Positions 57,559-64,000 of a DNA stretch of 64,000 bases are shown one piece after another (within the stretch, counting starts at the first letter, position 1; each line of letters begins with the position of its first letter). Origin of the DNA: Cohnella rhizoplanae (lineage in GTDB: Bacteria; Bacillota; Bacilli; Paenibacillales; Paenibacillaceae); contig NZ_CAOJCN010000013.1 of NCBI RefSeq assembly GCF_948329515.1, forward strand, positions 62,001 through 126,000, given 5' to 3'. Both the position numbers and the translations under genes were made by a program. Under the pieces are notes generated by a model, which searched no databases, was not told the DNA's origin, and worked only from the letters and a program-made list of their open reading frames with translations.

Positions 57559-57792
57559 TGCCGTTACTGCTCCTTCCGATCCGCCTGCCGCGGATCCTTT
57601 CCGTGAATTTCTCCATCATAGCATGCCTTGCGCGCTTCGGTCATAGCGCATTTGGCGGTTTGAGCCGCCATATCTTGCCTAGATGCGTCCCAAGGCGTCT
57701 GTTCCCTGCGGGGCGATCGCCCTTATAATAGGAATATCGGTTCACCGCACGCCGGAAAAGGAAAAGAAGCAGACACCAAGGAGGCCCGCCCG

Positions 57793-58272
57793 ATGAGCAA
57801 GCCACAATTCCAAATCTGGCCGATGTCCGAGTCGGATGCCGCGGCCGTATGCGAATGGCGCTATCCCGCGCCGTACGAGCAGTTCCGGTGGCCGCCCTGG
57901 ACGACCATGATCCGCAGCGGCAAGGAGTTCGGAGATCCCGAGATCCGCAGGCGACAGTACGTCTCGGTCTGCGACGAGAGCAGCGCGCTCGTGGGATATG
58001 CGCAGTTTTTTCCGATGGAAGGGGTCGTGCGTCTCGGCATGGGCATGCGGCCGGACCGGTGCGGACACGGCAGCGGCGCCGCCTTCGCCCGCGCGATCGC
58101 GCTGGAAGCGGGGTCCCGGCATCCCGGGGCGCAGATCGACCTGGAGGTCGAGACCTGGAATACGAGAGCGATACGGGCTTACGAAAAAGCGGGCTTCCGG
58201 ATCGCGGACGAATACAAGCGCCAGGCCGTGCATGGCGAGGTGGCCGTTTACTGCATGGTATTCGGCGGGTAA
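57793..58272 (+). CDS. GNAT N-acetyltransferase (RimJ/RimL-like)
   Basis: 159 residues. An N-terminal helix WPMSESDAAAVCEWRY and a central strand with RLGMGMRPDRCGHGSGAAFA (a degenerate acetyl-CoA loop) and RAIRAYEKAGFRIADE typical of GNAT motif B. It transfers an acetyl group from acetyl-CoA to an amine. Substrate unknown. Upstream region divergent from an MFS gene. A terminator follows, and DnaA-box-like TTATCCACA repeats lie right after the stop. Confidence 0.88.
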   Translation: MSKPQFQIWPMSESDAAAVCEWRYPAPYEQFRWPPWTTMIRSGKEFGDPEIRRRQYVSVCDESSALVGYAQFFPMEGVVRLGMGMRPDRCGHGSGAAFARAIALEAGSRHPGAQIDLEVETWNTRAIRAYEKAGFRIADEYKRQAVHGEVAVYCMVFGG

Positions 58273-58288
58273 TCGGTTATCCCGAGGC

Positions 58289-58308
58289 TTATCCACAGTT
58301 TATCCACA
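58289..58308 (+). promoter_or_regulatory. Two DnaA-box-like sites in tandem
   Basis: TTATCCACA at 58289-58297 and again at 58300-58308, two bases apart and in the same direction, each matching the DnaA box consensus. They lie just after a stop codon and before a terminator. Not enough for an origin. Confidence 0.5.
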
Positions 58309-58309
58309 A

Positions 58310-58344
58310 AAAGACCCGCTGCATCCACAATGCAGCGGGTCTTT
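58310..58344. terminator. Bidirectional terminator
   Basis: AAAGACCCGCTGCAT and ATGCAGCGGGTCTTT perfect 15-base stem with a five-base loop; between convergent GNAT and zinc-ribbon genes. Confidence 0.88.
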
Positions 58345-58352
58345 CTCGGCTT

Positions 58353-58703
58353 CTAGTCAAACAAATCGCCGAACACGTCGAGTACGCTCTTTTTCTTCTT
58401 TTTCTTATAGTAATCGTTGTTGTGCTTGCCGTAGGGCTGCTGATGCGAATCGTAGGACTTATTATGCGAGTCATGGGACTGCTGCGGCGGGTACGGCGGC
58501 TGTTGTGCGTATCCGCGGCGGTCGTCGTCGTCCTGGTAGTGCCATTGATTGTACTCCTCGCGCACCTCGCGCACGTCGGTCATCAGCTTGTCCAGCTCTC
58601 CGCGATCCAGCCAGACGCCCTTGCAGTTGGGGCACACGTCGATCAGAATGCCGTTCTTTTCCACTTCGCGCATGCGCGATCCTTCGCAAATCGGACAATT
58701 CAA
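58353..58703 (-). CDS. Zinc-ribbon (TFIIB-type) protein with charged tail
   Basis: 116 residues. Residues 1-45 form the zinc ribbon: MNCPICEG with Cys pairs at 3/6 and CPNC at about 24-27, and the family motif GVWLDRGELDKL. The rest is hydrophilic, rich in His, Tyr, Gln, Asp and a Lys run (KKKKKK) near the end. Standalone zf-TFIIB proteins are of unknown function in bacteria. Single gene. Confidence 0.85.
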   Translation of the reverse strand: MNCPICEGSRMREVEKNGILIDVCPNCKGVWLDRGELDKLMTDVREVREEYNQWHYQDDDDRRGYAQQPPYPPQQSHDSHNKSYDSHQQPYGKHNNDYYKKKKKKSVLDVFGDLFD

Positions 58704-58814
58704 CTTGATCTGCCTCCTTTGCCATGTTTCCTCTCTACTACGAGCGAATCTGCATGCGGTTGCAAAATCGCGGCGCGACGCCTCTTTTTATTCGAAAAAC
58801 ATGCCTTCCGCCTC

Positions 58815-58842
58815 TAACAGTTTGACTGGAAAATGTCGATAA
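58815..58842 (+). promoter_or_regulatory. Possible sigma-D (flagellar) promoter of motA
   Basis: TAAC (58815-58818), 16 bases, GTCGATAA (58835-58842), close to the sigma-D pattern TAAA-N15-GCCGATAT, 77 bases before the motA start. Two mismatches, so tentative. Confidence 0.4.
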
Positions 58843-58918
58843 ACGTATTACCGTGTCGCTGGAAGGGCCCTCTTCCGCTATGACTAGAAATCTATAGAAT
58901 ATTCGGGGTGCGAACCAC

Positions 58919-59728
58919 ATGAAAAACTCAACGCTTATCGGACTGCTGCTTGGATTCGCCTCATTGATCATCGGCATGATCCTCAAGGGCGCGCCGCTGG
59001 GCTCGCTGATCAGCAACCCGGCCGCATACGTCATCATCATCGCAGGCACGATCGCTTCCGTCTGCATGGCCTTCCCGATGCGCGACCTCGCCAAGGTTCC
59101 GAAGCTGTTCAAGCTCATCTTCTCCGAGCCCAAGCTCATCTCCCGTCAAGAAGTCATCGGCATGTTCGTCGAATGGGCTTCGATTACCCGCCGCGAAGGC
59201 CTGCTGGCGCTCGAAGCTCGCGTCGAGGAGATCGAAGATCCATTTCTGAAAAGCGGCATGCGCATGATCATCGACGGCAACGACCAGGACTTCGTGCATG
59301 ACGTGCTGCTCGAGGATATCGCGGCGACCGAAGACCGGCACAAGTCGGGCGCGCTGATCTTCTCGCAGGCCGGCATGTACGCGCCGACGCTCGGCGTACT
59401 CGGGGCCGTCGTCGGTCTCATCGCGGCGCTCGGCCACCTCGAGGACATGGGCGAGCTCGCCCACGCCGTCGCGGGCGCATTCGTCGCGACCGTACTCGGT
59501 ATTTTCACCGGTTACGTCCTCTGGCATCCGATCGCCAACAAGCTGAAGCGCATGTCCAAGCGCGAGGTGCAGCTGAAGCTGATGATGGTCGAAGGGCTGC
59601 TCTCCATCCAGTCCGGCGTCTCGACGACGGCCATTCAGCAGAAGCTGTCCGTCTTCCTGACGCCTACCGAGCGCAAGGAGATGGCGGAGAAGGGGGATTC
59701 CGACCGTGAGCAAAAAGCATCGGCATGA
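58919..59728 (+). CDS. motA: Flagellar motor stator protein MotA
   Basis: 269 residues. Four membrane helices (about 4-24, 33-51, 150-172, 182-202) with a large cytoplasmic loop between the second and third. Conserved MotA motifs: GIILK-type start (GMILKGAPLGSL), QEVIGMFVEWASITRREGLLALE, and PTLGVLGAVVGLIAALGHLEDM. With MotB it forms the proton channel that drives flagellar rotation. It overlaps motB by 23 bases, so the two are coupled. Confidence 0.94.
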   Translation: MKNSTLIGLLLGFASLIIGMILKGAPLGSLISNPAAYVIIIAGTIASVCMAFPMRDLAKVPKLFKLIFSEPKLISRQEVIGMFVEWASITRREGLLALEARVEEIEDPFLKSGMRMIIDGNDQDFVHDVLLEDIAATEDRHKSGALIFSQAGMYAPTLGVLGAVVGLIAALGHLEDMGELAHAVAGAFVATVLGIFTGYVLWHPIANKLKRMSKREVQLKLMMVEGLLSIQSGVSTTAIQQKLSVFLTPTERKEMAEKGDSDREQKASA

Positions 59729-60566
59729 AGAACACGAGGAGCACGCGGACGAATCCTGGCTCCTCCCCTACTCCGACCTCATGACGCTGCTGCTCGCCCT
59801 GTTCATCGTGCTGTATGCGGCGAGCTCGGTCAACGTCTCCAAGCTTGAGGAACTCAGCCAGGCGTTCAAGACCGCGTTCTCTTCGGGCATCAGCATCCTG
59901 GATAAGTCTGCGGCCATCGAGTCCGATACGAACGATCTGGGCAAGCGGCAGCGCGAGGAACGCGGGGAAACGAACAAGGATCAAGAGTCCCTCACCCGGC
60001 AGGAACAGAGCAGCCGTCAGACGCTCGCCAAGCAGGAGCAGGAGAATCTGGAGAAGCTGAAAAAGCAGCTCGACCAGTATATCAAAAAGGGCGGCTTGTC
60101 CAGCCAGCTCGAGACGAATCTCAATCAGTCCCAGCTCATGATCACGATCCGGGACAATGCGCTCTTCCCGTCCGGGACGGCAGACGTGAAGCCCGAAGCC
60201 CGTAAGCTGGCGATCGCGATCGGCAACATGCTCAAGCAGTATACAGACTACGAGATCATCGTGTCGGGGCATACGGACAACCAGCCGATCAGCACCTTCG
60301 AATTCGCGTCCAACTGGGAGCTCAGCTCCAAGCGAGCGATCAACTTCATGAAGATCCTGCTGGAGAATCAATCCTTCGACCCGAGGAACTTCAGCGCGAT
60401 CGGCTACGGCGAATATCGCCCGCTCGACTCCAACGCTAGCGACACCGGCCGCTCGAAAAACCGCCGCGTCGAAGTGTCGATCCTTCGCAAATACACCGAC
60501 AACACGACGGAAAGCATGCAGCTGGACGCCATCGCGCACGAAGCATCTGCGATTAGCGTGAATTAA
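59706..60566 (+). CDS. motB: Flagellar motor stator protein MotB
   Basis: 286 residues. A short basic N-terminus, then a single membrane helix with the proton-binding Asp24 in PYSDLMTLLLALFIVLYA. A linker with charged repeats (RQEQSSRQTLAKQEQENLEKL) follows. The C-terminal OmpA-like peptidoglycan-binding domain has LFPSGTADVKPEARKL and SGHTDNQP near 188. MotB anchors the stator to the cell wall. Sigma-D control is possible. A hairpin terminator with UUCG loop follows. Confidence 0.94.
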   Translation: MSKKHRHEEHEEHADESWLLPYSDLMTLLLALFIVLYAASSVNVSKLEELSQAFKTAFSSGISILDKSAAIESDTNDLGKRQREERGETNKDQESLTRQEQSSRQTLAKQEQENLEKLKKQLDQYIKKGGLSSQLETNLNQSQLMITIRDNALFPSGTADVKPEARKLAIAIGNMLKQYTDYEIIVSGHTDNQPISTFEFASNWELSSKRAINFMKILLENQSFDPRNFSAIGYGEYRPLDSNASDTGRSKNRRVEVSILRKYTDNTTESMQLDAIAHEASAISVN

Positions 60567-60572
60567 CCGGGA

Positions 60573-60612
60573 ACGCCCCCTTCAGTCTTCGGACTGGAGG
60601 GGGTGTTTTATT
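60573..60612 (+). terminator. Terminator of motAB
   Basis: AACGCCCCCTTCAGTC and GACTGGAGGGGGTGTT arms (60573-60588, 60593-60608) with a TTCG tetraloop, then TTATT. Confidence 0.88.
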
Positions 60613-60664
60613 CATTTGGTGGGGGATGCGCGGTCGCAGATGAGCGTGGGCGAAACTGCCGAGC

Positions 60665-60905
60665 GTTGGGCGATTGCCTCTCGTGGTGAAGGCGATGGCG
60701 GGTACCCGGCGCGTCTCTGGCCCATCGCCTCTCGTAGTGAAGGCGATGGCGGGGGCCCCGACGCGTTTTGGGGCCATCGCCTATCCTAGTGAAAGCGATG
60801 GCGGGGGCCCGGCGCGTTTTGGGGCCATCGCCTATCCTAGTGAAAGCGATGGCGGAGGCCCCGACGCGCCTCGAAGCCATTCCCTATCGTAGGTGAAGGC
60901 GATCG
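60665..60905 (+). repeat. 51-bp tandem repeat array 2 (convergent gap)
   Basis: Five units with period 51-53: gtgaaRgcgatggcgg starts at 60686, 60737, 60789 and 60840, and a last degenerate copy starts at 60893. The plus-strand core GCCTCTCGTAGTGAAGGCG equals array 1's minus-strand core in 18 of 19 positions. Here each unit carries a perfect hairpin: CCATCGCCT (60722-60730) with AGGCGATGG (60741-60749), then CCATCGC/GCGATGG at 60774-60801 and 60825-60852. It fills the gap between convergent motB and the gene at 60909. Confidence 0.85.
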
Positions 60906-60908
60906 CGC

Positions 60909-61865
60909 TCAGTCCCCTGCCGCCTCTGCTTCCCCCGGCGCCGCCGGCTCCGGCTGCCGCCCCGCATTCTCCTCCAGTCTGCGCAGGAGGCCCGCCAGCT
61001 CCGCCCACGTGACCGCCCTGCCGGGCGCCGGCGCCGGCGCCTGCAGCAATCCGCGCGCGAGCAGCCATTGCAACTCCGCTTCGCCCCCTTGCGCAAATGC
61101 AGCGCCCGCCGCTCGCCGCTGCGCATCCTGTTCATTCCAACCCTCAAGCTCCCGGCCAGCCAACTTGTCCACTCCGCTCCAACCGTTTACGCTGCTCACC
61201 CGGCTTTCTCCTCCTTTGCCTGCCCACTCCAGCATCCTCCGCCAGATCGCGACCGTACCGCTGCCGTCCCTCCGCGCAGGGTGAATCACGCCGTCGAGGT
61301 CCTCCCAGTACGACCATCTGCGATAGATCGCCGGGCGCGGCTGCCCGTCTTCCCTCGAGTTCCGCACGGCCGCTGTCTCCTGGACAAACCGCTCGGGCGA
61401 GGCATACCGCAGCAACCGCTGCATATGCGCCTCGACCGCCAGCTCAACCGAGCTAGCCCGATGCTGCTGCCCGCCTGCTCCCGTCATGTCTGCCCCTTGC
61501 GGCCACTCCGCCGCCACACCGGTTCCCTGCCATTCCGCCCCCTGCTGCCACAACGCTCCCAAGCCCGGCACCTGCCACACTTGGCCCGCTCCGCCACCTG
61601 CCCAGCCTACATCGCCGCCCGGCCTGCCCCGCCATGCATTCGTCTCATGCACCGCATGGCAAAATGCCAGGTCCCCCCGCACGCCATACCGCTCGCCCGC
61701 GGCGAGGTAACGCTCCGCCAGATCCGGCGCATCCGGATTGCGGCGCGCGATATAACCCCGCATCTCCTCTGCCGTGCAGCGTGCGGGGCCGAGTATCGGC
61801 GTCTTGCCCGCCGCCGTCAGATCGATCGCCTGCCGGAACCGTCCCGTCCATCCCCTTTTCCTCAC
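60909..61865 (-). CDS. Glucosaminidase-like protein with Gly/Trp/Gln insert
   Basis: 318 residues from a GTG nine bases after GGGGAGG. Residues about 30-80 resemble the catalytic start of glucosaminidase (lysozyme-like) domains: MRGYIARRNPDAPDLAERYLAAGERYGVRGDLAFCHAVHETN, with the family Glu. A low-complexity stretch (about 80-135, GRPGGDVGWAGGGAGQVWQ) interrupts it. The second half (RFVQETAAVRNSRE, YRRWSYWEDLDG) resembles the rest of the domain, and the C-terminus is Glu/Ala/Pro-rich. It has no signal peptide. Likely a peptidoglycan-cutting enzyme or phage-derived relic; the insert makes activity uncertain. Confidence 0.6.
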   Translation of the reverse strand: MRKRGWTGRFRQAIDLTAAGKTPILGPARCTAEEMRGYIARRNPDAPDLAERYLAAGERYGVRGDLAFCHAVHETNAWRGRPGGDVGWAGGGAGQVWQVPGLGALWQQGAEWQGTGVAAEWPQGADMTGAGGQQHRASSVELAVEAHMQRLLRYASPERFVQETAAVRNSREDGQPRPAIYRRWSYWEDLDGVIHPARRDGSGTVAIWRRMLEWAGKGGESRVSSVNGWSGVDKLAGRELEGWNEQDAQRRAAGAAFAQGGEAELQWLLARGLLQAPAPAPGRAVTWAELAGLLRRLEENAGRQPEPAAPGEAEAAGD

Positions 61866-62013
61866 TTCAGCCAGCCTCCCCAGCCGCCCGCTTACCGGCA
61901 GCTCGTCTACTAGCTACGTATATTCATGTCCCGCGTCCGTTTGAACTTCTTTTGCACTCTGTTACAATAAAAATCAGTTATACCCACACCCTTGCACAAC
62001 ATGTGAATAACTC

Positions 62014-62039
62014 TGTGGAAAAGCATTGAGTTATCCACA
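62014..62039. promoter_or_regulatory. DnaA-box-like sites upstream of tadA
   Basis: TTATCCACA at 62031-62039 (perfect) and the inverse TGTGGAAAA at 62014-62022 (one mismatch), with further TATACACA/ACCCACA near. A small cluster in an AT-richer 240-base gap. In B. subtilis tadA (yaaJ) lies near the replication origin, but no dnaX or scr gene follows here. Confidence 0.45.
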
Positions 62040-62105
62040 AAACTATACACAGCATGTTAACAACGAATACATGTTCGCGGGATTACCGAGAGGAGAACAC
62101 GGCAC

Positions 62106-62564
62106 GTGACGGATGACGAACGCTGGATGCGGGAAGCGATCAAGCAAGCCGAGATGGCGGAACAACTGGGCGAGGTGCCCATCGGGGCGGTCATCGTCAA
62201 GGAGGGCGAGATCTTAGGAACGGGGTATAACCTGCGGGAGACGAGCCTGGACCCGACCTCCCATGCGGAGATGGTGGCCATACGGCAGGCTAGCGAATCG
62301 CTGGACGCATGGCGCCTGCTGGGCTGCACGCTGTACGTGACGCTCGAGCCATGTCCGATGTGCGCCGGCGCGATCCTCCAGTCCCGCGTCGAGCGGGTCG
62401 TGTACGGAGCCCCCGATCCCAAGGCTGGCTGCGTAGGCACGCTGATGGATCTGCTGCAGGACGCGCGCTTCAATCACCGGGCCGAATGGACGTCCGGCGT
62501 GCTGCAGGAGGAATGCGCGGACCTGCTCAAGCGGTTCTTCCAACGGCTGCGTCTAAGAAAGTGA
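62106..62564 (+). CDS. tadA: tRNA(adenosine34) deaminase
   Basis: 152 residues from a GTG behind GAGAGGAG. Deaminase motifs: HAE (His53, catalytic Glu55) and PCPMC (Cys83, Cys86) bind the zinc; GNLLETSLDPTSHAE-type context and NHRAEWTSGVL at the C-terminus identify TadA. It converts A34 to inosine in the tRNA-Arg anticodon. Essential in bacteria. The stop overlaps a minus-strand gene by 12 bases. Confidence 0.95.
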   Translation: MTDDERWMREAIKQAEMAEQLGEVPIGAVIVKEGEILGTGYNLRETSLDPTSHAEMVAIRQASESLDAWRLLGCTLYVTLEPCPMCAGAILQSRVERVVYGAPDPKAGCVGTLMDLLQDARFNHRAEWTSGVLQEECADLLKRFFQRLRLRK

Positions 62565-62777
62565 AGAAGGCGGAGACGGCTCCTCTTCGGCCTTGGCTCC
62601 GATCTTCTTCAGGCTCTGTTCTTCCATATGCATGCGCTGCAGCTGTACGATGAGGCGATCCGCCTCCTCGCTGACGGCAACGATCTCGGGATCGGTCAGT
62701 TTATCCAACTGGGCGGCCATCTCGCACAGCCGGCGTTGCAATTGCTCGAGGCGACAGATTAACGGGTTGGAGTCCAA
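62553..62777 (-). CDS. Spo0E-like aspartyl-phosphate phosphatase
   Basis: 74 residues from a TTG. The pattern ICRLEQLQRRL...DPEIVAVSEEADRLIVQLQ fits Spo0E-family proteins, which dephosphorylate Spo0A-P to block sporulation; the family's SQELD motif appears as SEEAD here. The last 25 residues are a charged tail. It overlaps the tadA end tail to tail. Its presence supports a sporulating organism. Confidence 0.7.
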   Translation of the reverse strand: MDSNPLICRLEQLQRRLCEMAAQLDKLTDPEIVAVSEEADRLIVQLQRMHMEEQSLKKIGAKAEEEPSPPSSLS

Positions 62778-62976
62778 GGCGGTTCCGCCCCTTTCTGTGT
62801 TGATCGCTAAGATGCACTGCGGCGGTGCGAATGAGTATTCCTATTATATAGGAAGAAGTTTTCGATTAATGTTGAAAAATGTCGACCAAATTCGGTTAAT
62901 TTCCATCATATTCTGACATTTGCATAGGGCATATTCACTATATATTTGGCCTATCGCAGAGAGAGGAGCGGCGTTC

Positions 62977-63666
62977 GTGATCCGACACCTTCTGCTGGTC
63001 GAAGACGACGCCTCCCTGCACCGCGGCATTGAATTCACGCTGCGCCAGGAGGGCTTCGGCGTGACCGGCGCATATAATCTGGCGGAAGCCCGCTCAGCGG
63101 CCGCCGGACAGGCCTTCGATCTGATCGTGCTGGACGTCCAGCTCCCCGACGGGAGCGGCTTCGACTTCTGCGCGGAGCTGCGGGCCGCGCGTAACGCGAC
63201 GCCGATCGTCTTCCTGACCGCGAGCGACACGGAGCTCGACGTCGTGCGAGGTCTCGACCTCGGCGGGGACGACTACATCACGAAGCCGTTCCGGCTGCGG
63301 GAGTTCCTGTCCCGCATCCATGCGGTGTTGAGACGGCGCGGGCCGGTCCCGGATGCGGACGAATCGGCGGTTGCCTCCGGCAACCTCAAGCTGTACGCCG
63401 CCGGCATGCGCGTGCTCAAGGACGGCAGCGAGGTGGCGCTCAGCATGACGGAGTTCAGGCTGCTGTCGCTGCTGATGGCCCATCCGCGGGCCGTCTTGTC
63501 CAAGGAGCAGATCCTGCAGCACCTGTGGCAGCAGGGCGGGGACTTCATCGACGACAATACGGTCGCGGTCAACGTCCGCAGGCTCCGGGAAAAGATCGAG
63601 GACGACCCGCAGCAGCCGCAAAAAATTGTGACCGTGCGGGGCGCGGGGTACAGATGGAACGGATGA
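62977..63666 (+). CDS. OmpR/PhoB-type response regulator
   Basis: 229 residues from a GTG eight bases after GAGAGGAG; the frame is open 19 codons upstream. Receiver domain with LLLVEDDASL, phospho-acceptor Asp in LIVLDVQLPDGSG (about 51), and Lys in DDYITKPFRLREF (about 101). An OmpR winged helix follows (about 135-227; MTEFRLLSLLMAHPRAVLSKEQIL, DNTVAVNVRRLREKIE, TVRGAGYRW). It overlaps the histidine kinase gene by four bases, forming a two-component pair. Confidence 0.93.
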   Translation: MIRHLLLVEDDASLHRGIEFTLRQEGFGVTGAYNLAEARSAAAGQAFDLIVLDVQLPDGSGFDFCAELRAARNATPIVFLTASDTELDVVRGLDLGGDDYITKPFRLREFLSRIHAVLRRRGPVPDADESAVASGNLKLYAAGMRVLKDGSEVALSMTEFRLLSLLMAHPRAVLSKEQILQHLWQQGGDFIDDNTVAVNVRRLREKIEDDPQQPQKIVTVRGAGYRWNG

Positions 63667-64000
63667 CGGAGGGACGCGGCAGGCCGGAGACGGGCCGGAC
63701 TGGCCGCCGCGACAGGATCGGCTGGCGGCGGATGTGGCGGAGCGCGGGCGTCCGGCGGCTGGCCGTCATCTTCCTCGTGGCGTTCGGGGCCGCCGCCGTG
63801 CTCGTGTGGGCCTATTCAGCCTACAGCACGGACCGGCTGCGCCGGGAATGGATCGCCCGCGAGACCGCGTCGCTGGGCGCGCTGGCGGCGCGCGATCCGG
63901 CGCTCGCCGAGGCGTGGGCGCGGCAGCTCGGCTCCGGGAAGGCGACCCCCGCGGAGGTCCAGCTCGGACGCGAGCTCGCAGCCCGCTACGGCATCGACGA
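63663..64000 (+). CDS. Histidine kinase (3' end outside window)
   Basis: First 112 codons of a membrane sensor kinase, from the ATG overlapping the regulator's stop (ATGA); an in-frame ATG nine bases earlier is possible. The basic N-terminus is followed by a helix (about 33-52, RLAVIFLVAFGAAAVLVWAY) and the start of an extracytoplasmic region. No kinase motif is in the window; the call rests on position after an OmpR-type regulator and on topology. Confidence 0.75.
   Translation, partial: MTEGRGRPETGRTGRRDRIGWRRMWRSAGVRRLAVIFLVAFGAAAVLVWAYSAYSTDRLRREWIARETASLGALAARDPALAEAWARQLGSGKATPAEVQLGRELAARYGID

Noticed and set aside
62014..62039. Replication origin
   Set aside because: Only a few DnaA-box-like sites and no dnaA, dnaN or unwinding region.

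Overview
The window looks like the chromosome of a GC-rich endospore-forming Bacillota of the Paenibacillaceae, most like Cohnella or Paenibacillus. This is inferred from content: S-layer-homology (SLH) surface proteins, a Spo0E-like phosphatase, a yybP-ykoY manganese riboswitch in front of a terC-like gene, Fur-boxed siderophore uptake genes, a YtrA-type GntR operon, MotA/MotB, and strong AGGAGG-type ribosome binding sites. No rRNA, tRNA, phage, insertion sequence or CRISPR array was seen. The first gene (ATP-grasp) and the last (histidine kinase) run off the window ends.

Layout. 1-6.4 kb: a tightly overlapping six-gene operon (ATP-grasp, NAD-epimerase, metallo-beta-lactamase fold, PaaK-like adenylate-forming enzyme, GNAT-like acyltransferase, short-chain dehydrogenase) that looks like an uncharacterised biosynthetic cluster. 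6.5-9.8 kb: Fur-regulated siderophore-binding lipoprotein and a double-length permease. 9.8-12 kb: a DHA2 efflux pump divergent from its likely PadR repressor, with a matching operator. 12-12.5 kb: a 51-bp repeat array. 12.5-18.1 kb: membrane GDPD phosphodiesterase, two small conserved proteins, an AraC regulator joined in frame to a siderophore-binding lipoprotein, and TerC with its riboswitch. 18.4-21.7 kb: YtrA/GntR-controlled ABC transporter operon. 21.9-30 kb: an MBL-GNAT fusion, a TetM-like GTPase, two glycosyltransferases, and an ABC-F ribosome-protection gene behind an attenuator-like leader. 30-35.2 kb: a giant MalT/BTAD regulator and an SLH protein. 35.2-42 kb: an AT-rich repeat cluster, an XRE regulator, split LigD functions (polymerase and ligase) flanking methylglyoxal synthase, and a large Ig-repeat SLH protein. 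42-58.3 kb: many small regulator/enzyme units (HxlR/DoxX, LuxR-type two-component system, XRE/epimerase, MerR/SDR, WYL regulator/methyltransferase, XRE/DUF4386, rhodanese, MFS, GNAT). 58.3-64 kb: zinc-ribbon protein, MotA/MotB, a second array of the same 51-bp repeat, a glucosaminidase-like protein, TadA, a Spo0E-like protein, and an OmpR-type two-component system.

The clearest themes are iron (two Fur-boxed uptake units with no ATPase in the window, so they probably share one encoded elsewhere), ribosome-targeting antibiotic defence (ABC-F and TetM-like genes), and many divergent regulator/target pairs. The most unusual non-coding signal is the 51-bp periodic repeat family. It sits in two convergent intergenic gaps about 48 kb apart. 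A third convergent gap holds an unrelated AT-rich repeat with nearly the same period.
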